From NCBI RefSeq assembly GCF_904067045.1, contig NZ_CAJFDC010000016.1, positions 62,001-126,000 on the forward strand: DNA of 64,000 nt, given 5' to 3'. The notes beneath the pieces are model-generated. The model saw nothing but the letters and a program-made list of their open reading frames with translations. It was not told the DNA's origin and searched no databases. This document shows positions 28,001-36,243 of this stretch, one piece after another (within the stretch, counting starts at the first letter, position 1; the number at the start of each line of letters is the position of its first letter). The position numbers and the translations under genes were made by a program. Origin of the DNA: Pseudomonas sp. FEN. GTDB taxonomy: Bacteria; Pseudomonadota; Gammaproteobacteria; Pseudomonadales; Pseudomonadaceae.

Positions 28001-31000
28001 GTACTGAGGACCAGATTATTGAGCAGCGACTTTCCGGTCAGCGGGTCATAGGTATCGAGAGTCGCACTGCCATAGATATTCAAAGCATCGTGAGCGGCCA
28101 GTTCGAGGGTTTCCAGAGCCGGAGCGCCGTATTGAGTATCGCCCTTGAGCAAACGTGTCAGCACACTCTGACTCAAGCTCAGGCCGGCCGGTAACAGGTT
28201 GCGGCTGGCGGCATCGGCCAGGGCCTGGTCGCTGCCGAGGTTGATGGCGCTCAGGGCCAGGGTCAGGTGGCGCGTGCCATAGCGCACGTTATCGGCGAGT
28301 ACGAAATCATTGCCCGTGCCCACAACGATGGAGCCCGAGGAATACAGCTCGGTCTGGCCTGTGCAAGGTGCCGAGTTGCACATGCCGACGTGAATGCCCG
28401 CGGCACCTGGCAATGAAGGCGTAAGGACCTGAAGCAGTCCGTTGGAAATCCCGAGGAAGTTATATCGAGCGGTTCCATTGGACGAAGTCGTCAGATCGTA
28501 GATATAACCTTGATTGGCATCATATGCCGTAGGCCCCATGCCGAGGGTGCTGATCGAGGCGCCCTGTTCGACCGTGATCGCTCCGCCGCTGGACACCAGC
28601 AATACCTCCGGAGCAGCCAACTTCACGCCGCTGCGCAACACCACGCTGCCGCTGAGCTGAGAACCCAGTCCGATGGAATTTCCTCCCTGTCCATAGCTGA
28701 TCGCCGGCATGCCCCCAATCGTCAGGCTCGCGGCGCCCAGGGCATTCAGGCTACGATCATCTACCATCACCCCGACAAAGGATGCCGGAGCGAGTGTTCC
28801 TGCTGATACCACCTCAATTGCGCCTCCCGAACTGATCACCCCGACCGTCCCGGCATGGCCGCCTTCAGCGGCACCGAAAAGACCGATGCCGTTGAACGAA
28901 AAGGCGCTGCCGCTCGCACCTTGCACCAGGTTCAGTTGCAGGCTTTTCGCATCCGCTTCGATCATCGGGCGCGGTACGCCCAATCTGGCGGCATCGGCGA
29001 TAGCAAACTGGTCATAGCTGGTTTCGTTATATTGCGAATAGGTGCGCAACACATTCGCCGATGTCAGGATGACCTGGCTGGCAGCGCTATTGCGTATACC
29101 GGTATTGGCGATCGACAGCTGCCCGGCAGTGCTCCAGGAACCATTGCGCATGGCCAACGCACCGGCCCCCGTGCCGACACCCGCCAGACCGTTCAATTCG
29201 ACCCGGAAAGCGCCGGGCAGCAGTGCGTAGGTGGAAGGCAACAGCGTATAGGTACCCGGCGCCAACCCCGGTACCCCGGCGCCAATGGTGATTTGCTGAC
29301 CGAGCACAGGATCCTGCGCGCCGGACTTGCCCGCCGACGGCGCATACACCTGCTGCACACCGGGTACGATGGCATAGACTGGATTGGTCGCCAGGCCCGG
29401 CAAGGAGAAGGTGCCGTTGGGGTTGACTTGCACCAGCGGGTTGTAGCGCGCGTCGGTGGAGCCGCCACGGCCGGATACGAATCCGGCGCCAAGCAGGTCG
29501 CCACCACCGGAGAGGTCCAAAGTGGCACCGGCCGAAACCACGACCGATTGGCCGCCCATGACCACGCCGATCCCGCTGCCACCACTCAAGCCAGTCTGCC
29601 CATACAAGGTGACATTCTGGCCGTTGTACAGATAGGTCTGCCCGTCCGAAGTGCCGCCGTAAGGCATGATCAGGCCCTCACCGCTGACAGAAGTGAGGCT
29701 ACCGGGCAGCAACTCCACGCGCCTGGTGCTGCCATTGCCAAGCTTAATCAGTCCCAGCGGCGCGCGCACCACGCCGCCCTGCTCGATAGTCGGGGCTAGC
29801 AGGGTCAGGCTGCCAAACGCCGAATAAGGCAGTTGGGAAACCGTCTGGGTAGTGCGACCGATGGTCAAGAGTCGCGTACCCAACGTATTCTCGGCCCCTG
29901 CTGTCACCGCCGCGATACTGCCCGTTTCGGGATACAGTTGCGCGGCATTCAAATGCAAATCGCCAGCAGTAATCAGTTGCGTCGTTGGATTGATGGTGCC
30001 TGCGCCGTTTGGTATACCCGCCAGAAAGCGCAAGTCGCCTTGGCTGGTCAAATTCACCTGATCGAAGCCACGTCTCTGGACCTGCACCTGGTTGCCGCTG
30101 GCATCGTTAAAGGATCCTCTGGAGCCAAATACCACATTGTTGCGCACATCAATCACCGCTCCCTCAGCAAAAAACTCGGCCTGGCTCGGCAATTGCGAAC
30201 TGAAGGAAGATCCTGTAGATACGGGAGAAACCTCATAGGTACTGCTAAGATTAGGAGGGCGGATGCCGCCCAGCAGCAAGGAAGGCGCGGAAAGATTGAC
30301 GTGGAAGGTGTCTGGCACATTTTGCGCCAAAGTGAAGGCGCCGGCATAGAGCTGCAGGCTCTGGCTCAGACTTAAGTTCAGATTGCCATTGAATGACAGG
30401 AAACCGTTGCTGTAGACCGCCAGATTGCCAAATCCACCCGCCAGGACTTGATCGGCGGCCAGTTGTCCATGGCCGTAGGCCAGGGCATTAATATCTGGAA
30501 GAGGGTCGGAGTCAGTGGTCTGCCCCAGTACCAGCTCTCGAACCTGCATCACGCGATCAGTTGCCGGTGAGACTAAGCGCGAGTACATCGGTGTCTGCAA
30601 CACCACCGACAGAGCGCCACCCGCCGCCCCCTGACCGCCAGCCCGAGCGACGAAGCTCCCCTGCAAATAAAGACCATTGTTGGATCCCAGGGAAATACTG
30701 CCGCCATTGCTGGCCACCCGCGTTAGGCCTTGACCGGCGATATCCAGATTGGCTTGGGTACCGGAGGCATCCAGGCGAGCGCCCTTGCTCACCACGATAA
30801 AAAGATCGGCCGCCGTGGCAGTGCCGGCCGCCGCATTGATTGCACCGCCGCCAATGACAATGGAACCGCCGCCGGACACCTGGCCGTAGACTTGCCCACG
30901 CATGTCCACTGCGGTGGCCGCCCTTGCCGCGACATCGATCAGCGCCTCATCGCCAAGTAGGATAGAGCGACTGTTACCTGCGCCATTTACATCCTGCGAA

Positions 31001-34000
31001 GGATTCACGGCACCGATTTCATTGAGGCTGACTTTCCCGCCCCAGGCATTCAGGGTGCCGTTCAAGGTCAACTGGCCAATACTGCCCAGGCTGATGGCCT
31101 GACCTGGGTCGACACTGATCACCGCGCCACTGCCAACGGTCAGTACCGTGGTAGCCCGCCGTGCATCCGTGGGATTGAGCGTACCGGCCTGCAGGCTCAA
31201 GCTGGCACCGCGCCGTTGAGTCAACACACCCTTGAGCGGATCCTGTTGATAGAGGTCAGGTGTCCAGACTTGCAGTGCCTGCGCCGGGTCGCTACCGGAA
31301 ACGAGGGTGGTGGCATTGTCGCCCAGGCGATAGACCGGTTGGGTCACGTCCACCTGGGTACCGTCGGCGACGGTCAGCCCCTCGTTCCCCGTGATGTCGT
31401 AGGCCGAGAAACCTTGCTTGAAAAAGTCACCGTCCAGTTCGACCGCACCGCTTACCGGTGTTGTCGGCGTACCGATCACCACCTGGCTGCTTTGCAGGGT
31501 CAAGGTGCCGCCGCCGTTGACGCCCACGGCACGAATATCACCGCCCAGGCTCAGCACACCGCCCACACCGAAGCCCCCGGCATTGGCCGCCAGGATCAGG
31601 CTGCCGCCCTTGCCGCCAAGGAGCTTGCCATTGGCCTGCAACGCCGCGCCGGACGACACATCGATCAGGCTTCCGGCCTGCAGGCTCAGATTGCCGCTGC
31701 TGCGCAGGGAAACCAGGCCGCCATTGACATAGGGAAGGCCCAGGTTGTCGGTCGAGTCCAGCAGTTGGTTGGTCCACAGGCCCGCGGTGTTGAGCGTTAC
31801 ACCCGCGGCCACGGTGGTACTGGCCACTGAACTGCCGGGAGCCGCGATCAGCGTGTCTTGCAGCTTGAACGACTGATTAGGGTCGATCTGATTCAACACG
31901 TTGCCCAATTGCAGCGTACCGCCACGGGCCGTCAGGTCGGCATTTACCGTGACCTGCGGGCCATAGAGGGTGATGGTGCCGCCATTGGTGACACTCAGGT
32001 TGTTATCGACCTCGATCTGTTGTTTGGCGGCGACCTTGATTGCGCCCAGTTGGAAACCGTTGAGCTGGTTGGTGTCTAGCACCAACTTGCCCTGCCGGCT
32101 TGCCGGGACCACTGAACTGAGGTCCACGCCCGCAGCGACGGTTGTCGGATTCGCCGCGAAGGTGACCTGATTCAGGCTCGCGCCGAGATTGAAATTGACC
32201 ACGCCCGCTATCGGGTCGTAGATCGGTGTGTAGGTGCCGGCGATCAATTGCGCGCGACGAGCCACCGCCGTCTGCGATTGCTGATAACCGTCGAGTGTCG
32301 GGTTGGCGGCCTGGTTCTGTTGCGGCCCGTGATACACATCGCCGATCACCTGGCCTTCAAGCACCGCGCTATTAGTCGAGATCACCAGGTTGCCGGCGTC
32401 GCGACCCACGGTGTAACCCAGCTCGTAACGCTGGCGCGGCGCGATCAACGGGTTGTAGTAATAGTCCGTTTGGCCCCAGCGCTGGCTCGCGTCGGCATAA
32501 CCCTTGTAAACTCCAGTGTAAAGCAGGTCGCCCGGCGCGCTGGAGAGTTCATACAGGCGCCCATCGGAGCCCGTCAGCCAGGTCTGCTTGATATAACCGC
32601 TTTGTACATCCAGGGTGCCACCGGACAGATTGATCTGGGCGTCCTGCTGGGTGACCACATCCTTGCCAGTAAACGTCACGGAGCCACCCTGGGCCATCCA
32701 CTCGCCAACGCCATGTCCTTGGGTGCCCAGGTAACCGCTGACCTCGAGCAAACCGCCAGCGGTGTACCAGCGCGCCGTGGGGTAACCGTCGGTACCGGCC
32801 GGGACGTAGACCAGGTCACGCACATCGACCCAGACATCGCTGCTGCTCAGCTTGCCCGCATCACGGTTGCCCGACGCGTCACGCAGTTCGTTGCCCTGCA
32901 CGTTGACCTTGATCGAGTTGGCCTCCATGGCCACCTTGACCCCGACCGCGCCGGATACATCGATGATCGAGCCGTCGCGCACCAGGCTGCGTTGCCCGGC
33001 GCTGACCGCAACCTGACCGCCGGTGGCGAGGGTCAGCGAACCTTTCTGAAAGTCCACGATACCGCCGCTGACGATCTCGACCCGCGACTGTTCGATACGG
33101 TCCACCACGGTGCTGAGGTTGTTGAACTTGCCGGTGATCAGATTGCCTGGATTGCCATTGAGTGCGGCCAGCGCGGCGGCGCGCTGGCTGTCCAGCCCGG
33201 TGCTACTGGCGTCGAGCAGGATCGCGGTGGTACTGCCCGAGCCCAGGACGATACTGCCGGTGCTATCGCTCGCCGAATTGAGCAAGTGCACCGTGCCACG
33301 AGTATTGGTTGAGGTACTGCTGGCGATCACGCCGTTCTGCTGCACCTGGTGACCGGTCAGGGTGATATCGCCGGTGGACGCGGTGATCAAGCCGCTGTTG
33401 ATCAGCGTCCCGGAGCTGCTGCCGCTGTTCAGGGTGCTGACCACCTCGTTGCCACGGGTAGTCGACCGTGGGTTCCCGGCAGTGGACTGCCCCTGGCGGA
33501 TATAGAAGTTGTCGCCCGCCGCCAGGGTGACCTGGCCGTTCGGGGTAACCAGGCTGCCGTCGTTGAGCACCTCGCTGCCCAGCAGCAAGGCATAACCGCC
33601 CGAATCGGTGGACGAGGCGGGATTCAAGGTTTGGATCTGCGCCCCGCGCTGCACTTGGATCTGCCCCACGGCATCGGTGAAGGTCGGTTGTGTGCCGGAA
33701 CTGTCGACATACAGCCCCTTATTGAACTGAGAGTCGCTAATGGTCGCGGCAGCGGCCACTAGGTTACGCACGTTGACCTGGCTGGTGCCGCTGAAGATCA
33801 CCCCGTTGCGGTTGACTAGCATGACCGTGCCATTGCCCTGGATCTGGCCCTGGATCTGGCTCGGCCGCGCCTGGGGGTCATTGATGCGGTTGAGCACGGC
33901 CCAGTTCGACTGCTGGGCGAAATCGACAGTGGTATTGCGACCGACGTTGAAGGTTTCCCAATTGAGAATGGCCTTGTCGGCGGTCTGGGTAATGCTGACG

Positions 34001-34467
34001 GTGGTCTTGCCATCGGTCTGGGTCTGCACCGGGGCCTTGGCGTTGAGCCAGCCTTGGGTCAGGCCGGTATCGACCTTCAGGCCGCCCTCGCCCAGACCAT
34101 CCGGCACTGTCGGCAGACGAGCCAGGGCCGCCTGACGACCGGCTGCTTGCGCAGCCTGCTGCGCGGCAATCGCCGCGACGCTGTTATTGAAGTTGGCCAA
34201 CGACCGCTGCAACTGCTGATTGGCCTGCTGCTGTTGCGCCAACGGCGGTGGCATGCCCGGCAACTGCACAGCCGGCTGACCGGCACTCGCGGCCTGGGCA
34301 GCGCCCTTGTCGGCAAACCAGCCGGAACTGAATGCTGTCTGCGCCTGGGCACTACCGGCCACCATTAACAGGGCAATCGCCTGGGCCACGGGCTTGAGCG
34401 CCCATATCGACGGCTCACCATGGCGCGCTTGAGCATTAAGTCTTGCCGGAGGTTTGCAGCGGAGCAT
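22084..34467 (-). CDS. pdtA: Giant TpsA filamentous adhesin (PdtA-like)
   Basis: 4127 residues. ATG 34467 follows AAGGAAGG; a GTG sits one codon earlier. The long signal region ends LLMVAGSAQAQ (about residue 43). The TPS secretion domain follows (about residues 140-270, with ILNWETFNVG, NRINDPQARPSQI, VMLVNRNGVIFSG and VNVRNLVAAAATI). The remainder is a huge right-handed beta-helix of degenerate repeats with the filamentous haemagglutinin pattern (GGxLxL, AGGDLNIYGS, SAGRDI), ending with a Q/R-rich tail. It is exported by the TpsB protein encoded at 19349-20959. Such adhesins mediate surface binding and biofilm formation. Several internal segments look AT-richer than the rest. Confidence 0.95.
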   Translation of the reverse strand: MLRCKPPARLNAQARHGEPSIWALKPVAQAIALLMVAGSAQAQTAFSSGWFADKGAAQAASAGQPAVQLPGMPPPLAQQQQANQQLQRSLANFNNSVAAIAAQQAAQAAGRQAALARLPTVPDGLGEGGLKVDTGLTQGWLNAKAPVQTQTDGKTTVSITQTADKAILNWETFNVGRNTTVDFAQQSNWAVLNRINDPQARPSQIQGQIQGNGTVMLVNRNGVIFSGTSQVNVRNLVAAAATISDSQFNKGLYVDSSGTQPTFTDAVGQIQVQRGAQIQTLNPASSTDSGGYALLLGSEVLNDGSLVTPNGQVTLAAGDNFYIRQGQSTAGNPRSTTRGNEVVSTLNSGSSSGTLINSGLITASTGDITLTGHQVQQNGVIASSTSTNTRGTVHLLNSASDSTGSIVLGSGSTTAILLDASSTGLDSQRAAALAALNGNPGNLITGKFNNLSTVVDRIEQSRVEIVSGGIVDFQKGSLTLATGGQVAVSAGQRSLVRDGSIIDVSGAVGVKVAMEANSIKVNVQGNELRDASGNRDAGKLSSSDVWVDVRDLVYVPAGTDGYPTARWYTAGGLLEVSGYLGTQGHGVGEWMAQGGSVTFTGKDVVTQQDAQINLSGGTLDVQSGYIKQTWLTGSDGRLYELSSAPGDLLYTGVYKGYADASQRWGQTDYYYNPLIAPRQRYELGYTVGRDAGNLVISTNSAVLEGQVIGDVYHGPQQNQAANPTLDGYQQSQTAVARRAQLIAGTYTPIYDPIAGVVNFNLGASLNQVTFAANPTTVAAGVDLSSVVPASRQGKLVLDTNQLNGFQLGAIKVAAKQQIEVDNNLSVTNGGTITLYGPQVTVNADLTARGGTLQLGNVLNQIDPNQSFKLQDTLIAAPGSSVASTTVAAGVTLNTAGLWTNQLLDSTDNLGLPYVNGGLVSLRSSGNLSLQAGSLIDVSSGAALQANGKLLGGKGGSLILAANAGGFGVGGVLSLGGDIRAVGVNGGGTLTLQSSQVVIGTPTTPVSGAVELDGDFFKQGFSAYDITGNEGLTVADGTQVDVTQPVYRLGDNATTLVSGSDPAQALQVWTPDLYQQDPLKGVLTQRRGASLSLQAGTLNPTDARRATTVLTVGSGAVISVDPGQAISLGSIGQLTLNGTLNAWGGKVSLNEIGAVNPSQDVNGAGNSRSILLGDEALIDVAARAATAVDMRGQVYGQVSGGGSIVIGGGAINAAAGTATAADLFIVVSKGARLDASGTQANLDIAGQGLTRVASNGGSISLGSNNGLYLQGSFVARAGGQGAAGGALSVVLQTPMYSRLVSPATDRVMQVRELVLGQTTDSDPLPDINALAYGHGQLAADQVLAGGFGNLAVYSNGFLSFNGNLNLSLSQSLQLYAGAFTLAQNVPDTFHVNLSAPSLLLGGIRPPNLSSTYEVSPVSTGSSFSSQLPSQAEFFAEGAVIDVRNNVVFGSRGSFNDASGNQVQVQRRGFDQVNLTSQGDLRFLAGIPNGAGTINPTTQLITAGDLHLNAAQLYPETGSIAAVTAGAENTLGTRLLTIGRTTQTVSQLPYSAFGSLTLLAPTIEQGGVVRAPLGLIKLGNGSTRRVELLPGSLTSVSGEGLIMPYGGTSDGQTYLYNGQNVTLYGQTGLSGGSGIGVVMGGQSVVVSAGATLDLSGGGDLLGAGFVSGRGGSTDARYNPLVQVNPNGTFSLPGLATNPVYAIVPGVQQVYAPSAGKSGAQDPVLGQQITIGAGVPGLAPGTYTLLPSTYALLPGAFRVELNGLAGVGTGAGALAMRNGSWSTAGQLSIANTGIRNSAASQVILTSANVLRTYSQYNETSYDQFAIADAARLGVPRPMIEADAKSLQLNLVQGASGSAFSFNGIGLFGAAEGGHAGTVGVISSGGAIEVVSAGTLAPASFVGVMVDDRSLNALGAASLTIGGMPAISYGQGGNSIGLGSQLSGSVVLRSGVKLAAPEVLLVSSGGAITVEQGASISTLGMGPTAYDANQGYIYDLTTSSNGTARYNFLGISNGLLQVLTPSLPGAAGIHVGMCNSAPCTGQTELYSSGSIVVGTGNDFVLADNVRYGTRHLTLALSAINLGSDQALADAASRNLLPAGLSLSQSVLTRLLKGDTQYGAPALETLELAAHDALNIYGSATLDTYDPLTGKSLLNNLVLSTPAIYGAGSAADVATIHTADLIWNGAANPAGSVVSGGAGTGSGRLNLQTETLEFGYGPYSQPNSVASLDRLLLGFSEVDISASQRVTANHKGSLSVYQSQGVYQAGSGFAYSGGNLNISTPLLTGEAGSVNTITVGGALNVTALSGTQTRTGGQGAKLSLNANSLALDTAVVLSSGQLNLTATQDLTLGDGAQIDMAGRAIKFNDVTQYSWGGDVTLKSTTGNIYQAAGSHIDLSAQNNRAGQFTAQAVDPTEGLVDLRGSILGSSSGFYDAGGTYLPYLGGFANIQAQRLGASGAEDASFAALNQRLNAGQVYGARTFQIKQGNLTIGNDLKANAIVVSLDNGSLLVNGKVDASGVQVGSINLSARQGLTLAGGAVLDAHGSGLQVDSQGKIIDSPNRAMVELNSGQGLLTLASGTIIDLRAGTGVALGSGPGQNDGRARGTLELDAPRLGGVSAGDIAIDASGNLAIRGARSIAVNGTWQYNDAPLGTDPAASGRPYQVINQAYLDGIDQQSSAFVDAALLNNNLLQNKLAGLYNATYADVLHLRPAVEIVSATPNGDLVVQGDIDLSGYRYASLNPHSQKTSVYGSGEVGKLALRAGGDLNIYGSVTDGFAPPPKTQDDNGWLLLSGIDFSGGNIVVPAAGVTLANGTTFPAGSVLNYALPIQATTLVAGTRLPVSVTLDQTLVLPAGTVLSAAIRDSGGNLLFAAGTLLTQAQSLPAGTQLDAGTLLNVDTALRAFSWPKGVALPSIAGGYMASNNLLTLNGDLALGSGALIPSGTNVQLPGGGASVQLRPEVAGRQGALWGIAPMLAEGSQSWSLRMVAGADTTAADNRVVQINPIHGDLHLADSHYGLYGKPSANPAMIWTTQGSLDWYGDLSHAGLPVDPVDAQGPPTLCADYPKDCVPDPNSSFDLAAGGTRFSVIRTGAADLTLSAGGSLSMDSLFGVYTAGTSSSPTYTNDPYNLPKPRNPQGTVLSNPLGGYESLVNGGADSVYRAWYPDAGGNLTIKVGGDLTGNILTPVVFGVRPWGDAGYDSASVADWLWRQGSGTVNTGTSTQATAWWINFGSYTASSDPNHTADQMIGFTGFGTLGGGNLDVQVGGNAGLLNTMAGNALDGNVNPRNQGLVLAVASTGRVMADGSLQLTGGGNLSLRVAGALNPAGIVTQDDQNGVVTNLRGQAQLLSDSSGTLALVYGSNGRTQAPGETRGYTSFNSTRSVAAGGLTLVPGDATFDLSTLGDQVVQTVVDPGRVTSVSATPYTLGDGTQGNGLSWFSLWTDRTAIHLFSAGGNLTPYVQGGLSDNAAVYPSILSAVADNGSLYFADAANVSNNLTIANALTLAPSANSQLQLLAADSIYGGNLTISQSSAAPSVLATPVRPAFIATQGSVPVAGASNLSPDGNTVFNNNYPLFAFGPNSASGQWNADAQPARFYALSGDLVGVRSGRTVTFTEPSDSRFGQTWYEGGGAVWMQAGRDIVSSGTLPAGENNGTGYQAVGNLFVQNNPTDISQVSAGRDILYSNFNVAGPGTLVVSAGRNILMADKTSITSLGAVVPGDSRPGASIVMQAGVGPNGPDYQAFIAPYLDPSNQAQAGTPLASQPGKVVKTYDTELVAWLGERYGFTGSVDEARAYYAALPPQQQDIFARSVYFAELKAAGREYNLVGGVRQGSYLRGREAIAALFPEKDVAGNPILYQGAITLYGPSGVHTNFGGDIQMLAPGGGLVFGIEGAAPPSTAGIITQGQGNIQLFAQDSILLGQSRVMTTFGGSITAWSAAGDINAGRGSKTTVVYTPPKRVYDSWGNVTLSPVVPSTGAGIATLNPIPEVLPGDIDLIAPLGTIDAGEAGIRVSGNVNIAALQVVNAANIQVQGKSSGVPVVASVNTGAITSASAAATSAAQAADNVARQQQASARQNLPSVFSVQVLSFGQERLEPSRDGASRTPTYNPDSPVQVLGAGPLSEQARARLTEEERGNLTL

Positions 34468-34564
34468 CACTACCCTTCCTTATCTGTTGCACAGTGGGCT
34501 GCCAACGCCAGCCTGTCGCAGGCTGGTGTCGCTTATATGACTAAGGCGGATGCCGAGGATCGGG

Positions 34565-34591
34565 ACCGAACCTTTGTCATCGAATATTCAT
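34565..34591 (-). promoter_or_regulatory. Shared regulatory element upstream of pdtA
   Basis: Read on the minus strand, the element is ATGAA-N6-ATGACAAA-G-GTTCGGT. It lies about 97 bp before the pdtA ATG and is 22 of 27 identical to the element before phdA. The two half-sites are spaced by 11 bp, like a PhoB box in reverse orientation, and GGTTCGGT could form part of an ECF-sigma promoter. It was found by comparing the two upstream regions; regulator identity is inferred. Confidence 0.65.
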
Positions 34592-34620
34592 ATGAGCGAT
34601 ATCGAGTTGTAGGCATACGC

Positions 34621-34652
34621 AAAAAATCAGCAACGGCTGGCGCCGTTGCTGA
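34621..34652 (-). terminator. Rho-independent terminator of the DING/PstS-like gene
   Basis: A perfect 11-bp stem (TCAGCAACGGC with its complement), a 4-base loop and, on the minus strand, a run of six T. It lies 30 bp after the stop of the phosphate-binding protein gene and therefore separates it from pdtA, which has its own regulatory element. Confidence 0.9.
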
Positions 34653-34681
34653 CTTGGTATTGCGTTACGTTGATGCGAGGG

Positions 34682-35842
34682 TTACAGCGGACGACCGATG
34701 GCATTGCAGACGCTGGTGTTGCCGATGGCACGGCTGCTGGTAGAAGTCACGAACGAATTGACGATCGCGGTTTTCCAACTGTCCGACATTTTCACGAAGC
34801 GGTTGCTGGCAACTGCCGCGTCGTTGGCGGTGCCGTATTGCTGGTTGAAGAAGGCACGCACTGCGGCGGTTTGGGTTGGATCGATGTAGCACTGGCTGAA
34901 GATCATGTTGGTGAAGCCAATGATCGGATAGCCTGCAGATGGGAATGGAACGACGCTTGGATCAGTCGAGCTGGTGCTAGCAGCAAACACCGGTACCCAG
35001 TTGTTCGGGTTGGAACGGTTGCCCGGTACCGGTGGATTGACGCCGCTGATGGCGGTACCGACGTTGGCAAGGTTGGGGGCTACACCGTTGATGGTGGCGA
35101 TTTTGGTTGCGTCGTCCAGACCGGCTGTGGTGGTCACTGCAACGTCGGGGCTCATGTAGGTGATGGCGCCATCGGTGCTGTTTACCAGGGCCATGACAGC
35201 CGGGCTACCCTTAGCGGTGACGACGGTTGGCGAGGTGCTACCCGTGTGACTGGCAGAAAAGGTGGTGGTGACGGCGAAAGAACCATCAAGCGGGTTGGTG
35301 CACTTGGCGTTCAGGTAACGGGTGAACAGTTCAGTGGTACCACTGCTGTCACTGCGATAGGCCACAGTGATGGTGCCGGTACGACCAGAACCCGTAATGT
35401 TGCTCCAGTCCGTCAGGCGACCAGAGAAAACACCGCACAGTTGATCAGTGGTCAGGTTCAAATTGCCACCGGCCTTGTTGAACGGGATCGTCACTGCAGT
35501 TGCCATTGCCGGCACCTGAATCAGCGGGCCCCAGGCAGCGCCGTGGTTGGTGTTGTAAGTGGTGATATCGCTAGCCGCGAGTTTCGAGTCGCTGCCAGCC
35601 CAGTGCACGGTGGTACCGGCGGTCAGGCCGAACTGGGTTGCATCGTTGTTCAGAAACGCCGTTTTACCCGCGCCGCTGCCAACACCGATGTAAGCAGCAA
35701 AACCAGAAGGCAAAACGCCAGAAGTGTTGTAGAACGGAGCCGCGAGGGTACCGCCACCGCCGTTGACAGCAGCCATGGCCGCTTGTGCGGAGCACAGGGC
35801 AGCGAGGGTCAGGGAAATCGCGAGAACGTTGCGCTTAAACAT
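34682..35842 (-). CDS. Secreted PstS/DING-family phosphate-binding protein or LapA/LapB-like phosphatase
   Basis: 386 residues from ATG 35842, preceded by AAGGAGA. The signal peptide (NVLAISLTLAALCSAQAAMA) is followed by mature AVNGGGGTLAAPFY, close to the DINGGG start of DING proteins. Phosphate-loop-like motifs include GSDSKLAASD near residue 75, and YRSDSSGTTELFTRYL near residue 150 is typical of the family. Members bind phosphate tightly, and some P. aeruginosa relatives next to pdtA act as secreted alkaline phosphatases through the Hxc system. No Hxc genes are in the window. It lies upstream of pdtA on the same strand but has its own terminator. Confidence 0.85.
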   Translation of the reverse strand: MFKRNVLAISLTLAALCSAQAAMAAVNGGGGTLAAPFYNTSGVLPSGFAAYIGVGSGAGKTAFLNNDATQFGLTAGTTVHWAGSDSKLAASDITTYNTNHGAAWGPLIQVPAMATAVTIPFNKAGGNLNLTTDQLCGVFSGRLTDWSNITGSGRTGTITVAYRSDSSGTTELFTRYLNAKCTNPLDGSFAVTTTFSASHTGSTSPTVVTAKGSPAVMALVNSTDGAITYMSPDVAVTTTAGLDDATKIATINGVAPNLANVGTAISGVNPPVPGNRSNPNNWVPVFAASTSSTDPSVVPFPSAGYPIIGFTNMIFSQCYIDPTQTAAVRAFFNQQYGTANDAAVASNRFVKMSDSWKTAIVNSFVTSTSSRAIGNTSVCNAIGRPL

Positions 35843-35956
35843 GAAGAATCTCCTTTCGTCGTGTTCGTACGTAGAGTGGGTTGCTCGTTCATGACGCCAT
35901 GGCGCTCGAGGCGTCGCCTTAGTTCCAGACGACTTGTGGGGTGAGGCCATGAATGA

Positions 35957-35980
35957 GAACTTCTCAAGTTCCGGTGACAG
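35957..35980 (-). promoter_or_regulatory. Palindrome and PhoB-like half-site upstream of the DING gene
   Basis: GAACTTCTCAAGTTC (35957-35971) is a perfect 6-3-6 dyad. Directly beside it, CTGTCAC on the minus strand (35974-35980) equals a PhoB half-site. The second half 11 bp away is poor. The site is about 115-140 bp upstream of the start codon, a place suited to an activator. Regulator identity is not proven. Confidence 0.4.
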
Positions 35981-36000
35981 ATAAAGGAAAAAACCTCGGG

Positions 36001-36243
36001 TGAATCCTATTGATTTTTAAATAAATTCTCGGGTGTTCGCGGCGCTTTCACCACGTAATGGCCGGTTTTTTACGGGAGTGGCAAAGAGCCTTGCGCTGCA
36101 GGCGGCGAGACACGGGACGTGGTCGTCGGGATATGACAGAACGAGGAACCCGAGTTCTTCTGATTCACGACACAGGTGCGCGACGATTCTGTACGCCGAG
36201 GACCATGCTAAGGTGCGCGGATATTTGGAAACAGAGCGCGCCA
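36001..36243. other. Intergenic region before the DUF1345 gene
   Basis: This is the 3' part of the gap between the divergent DING gene and DUF1345 gene. It is AT-rich at 36010-36030 and then of ordinary composition. CTCGGGTG occurs twice (near 35995 and 36028). Short open frames here have no ribosome binding site and no recognisable product. I see no clear hairpin. Confidence 0.35.

Noticed and set aside
22084-34467. CRISPR or tandem DNA repeats in the adhesin gene
   Set aside because: The repetition is at protein level and degenerate (beta-helix turns); no regularly spaced identical DNA repeats were seen.
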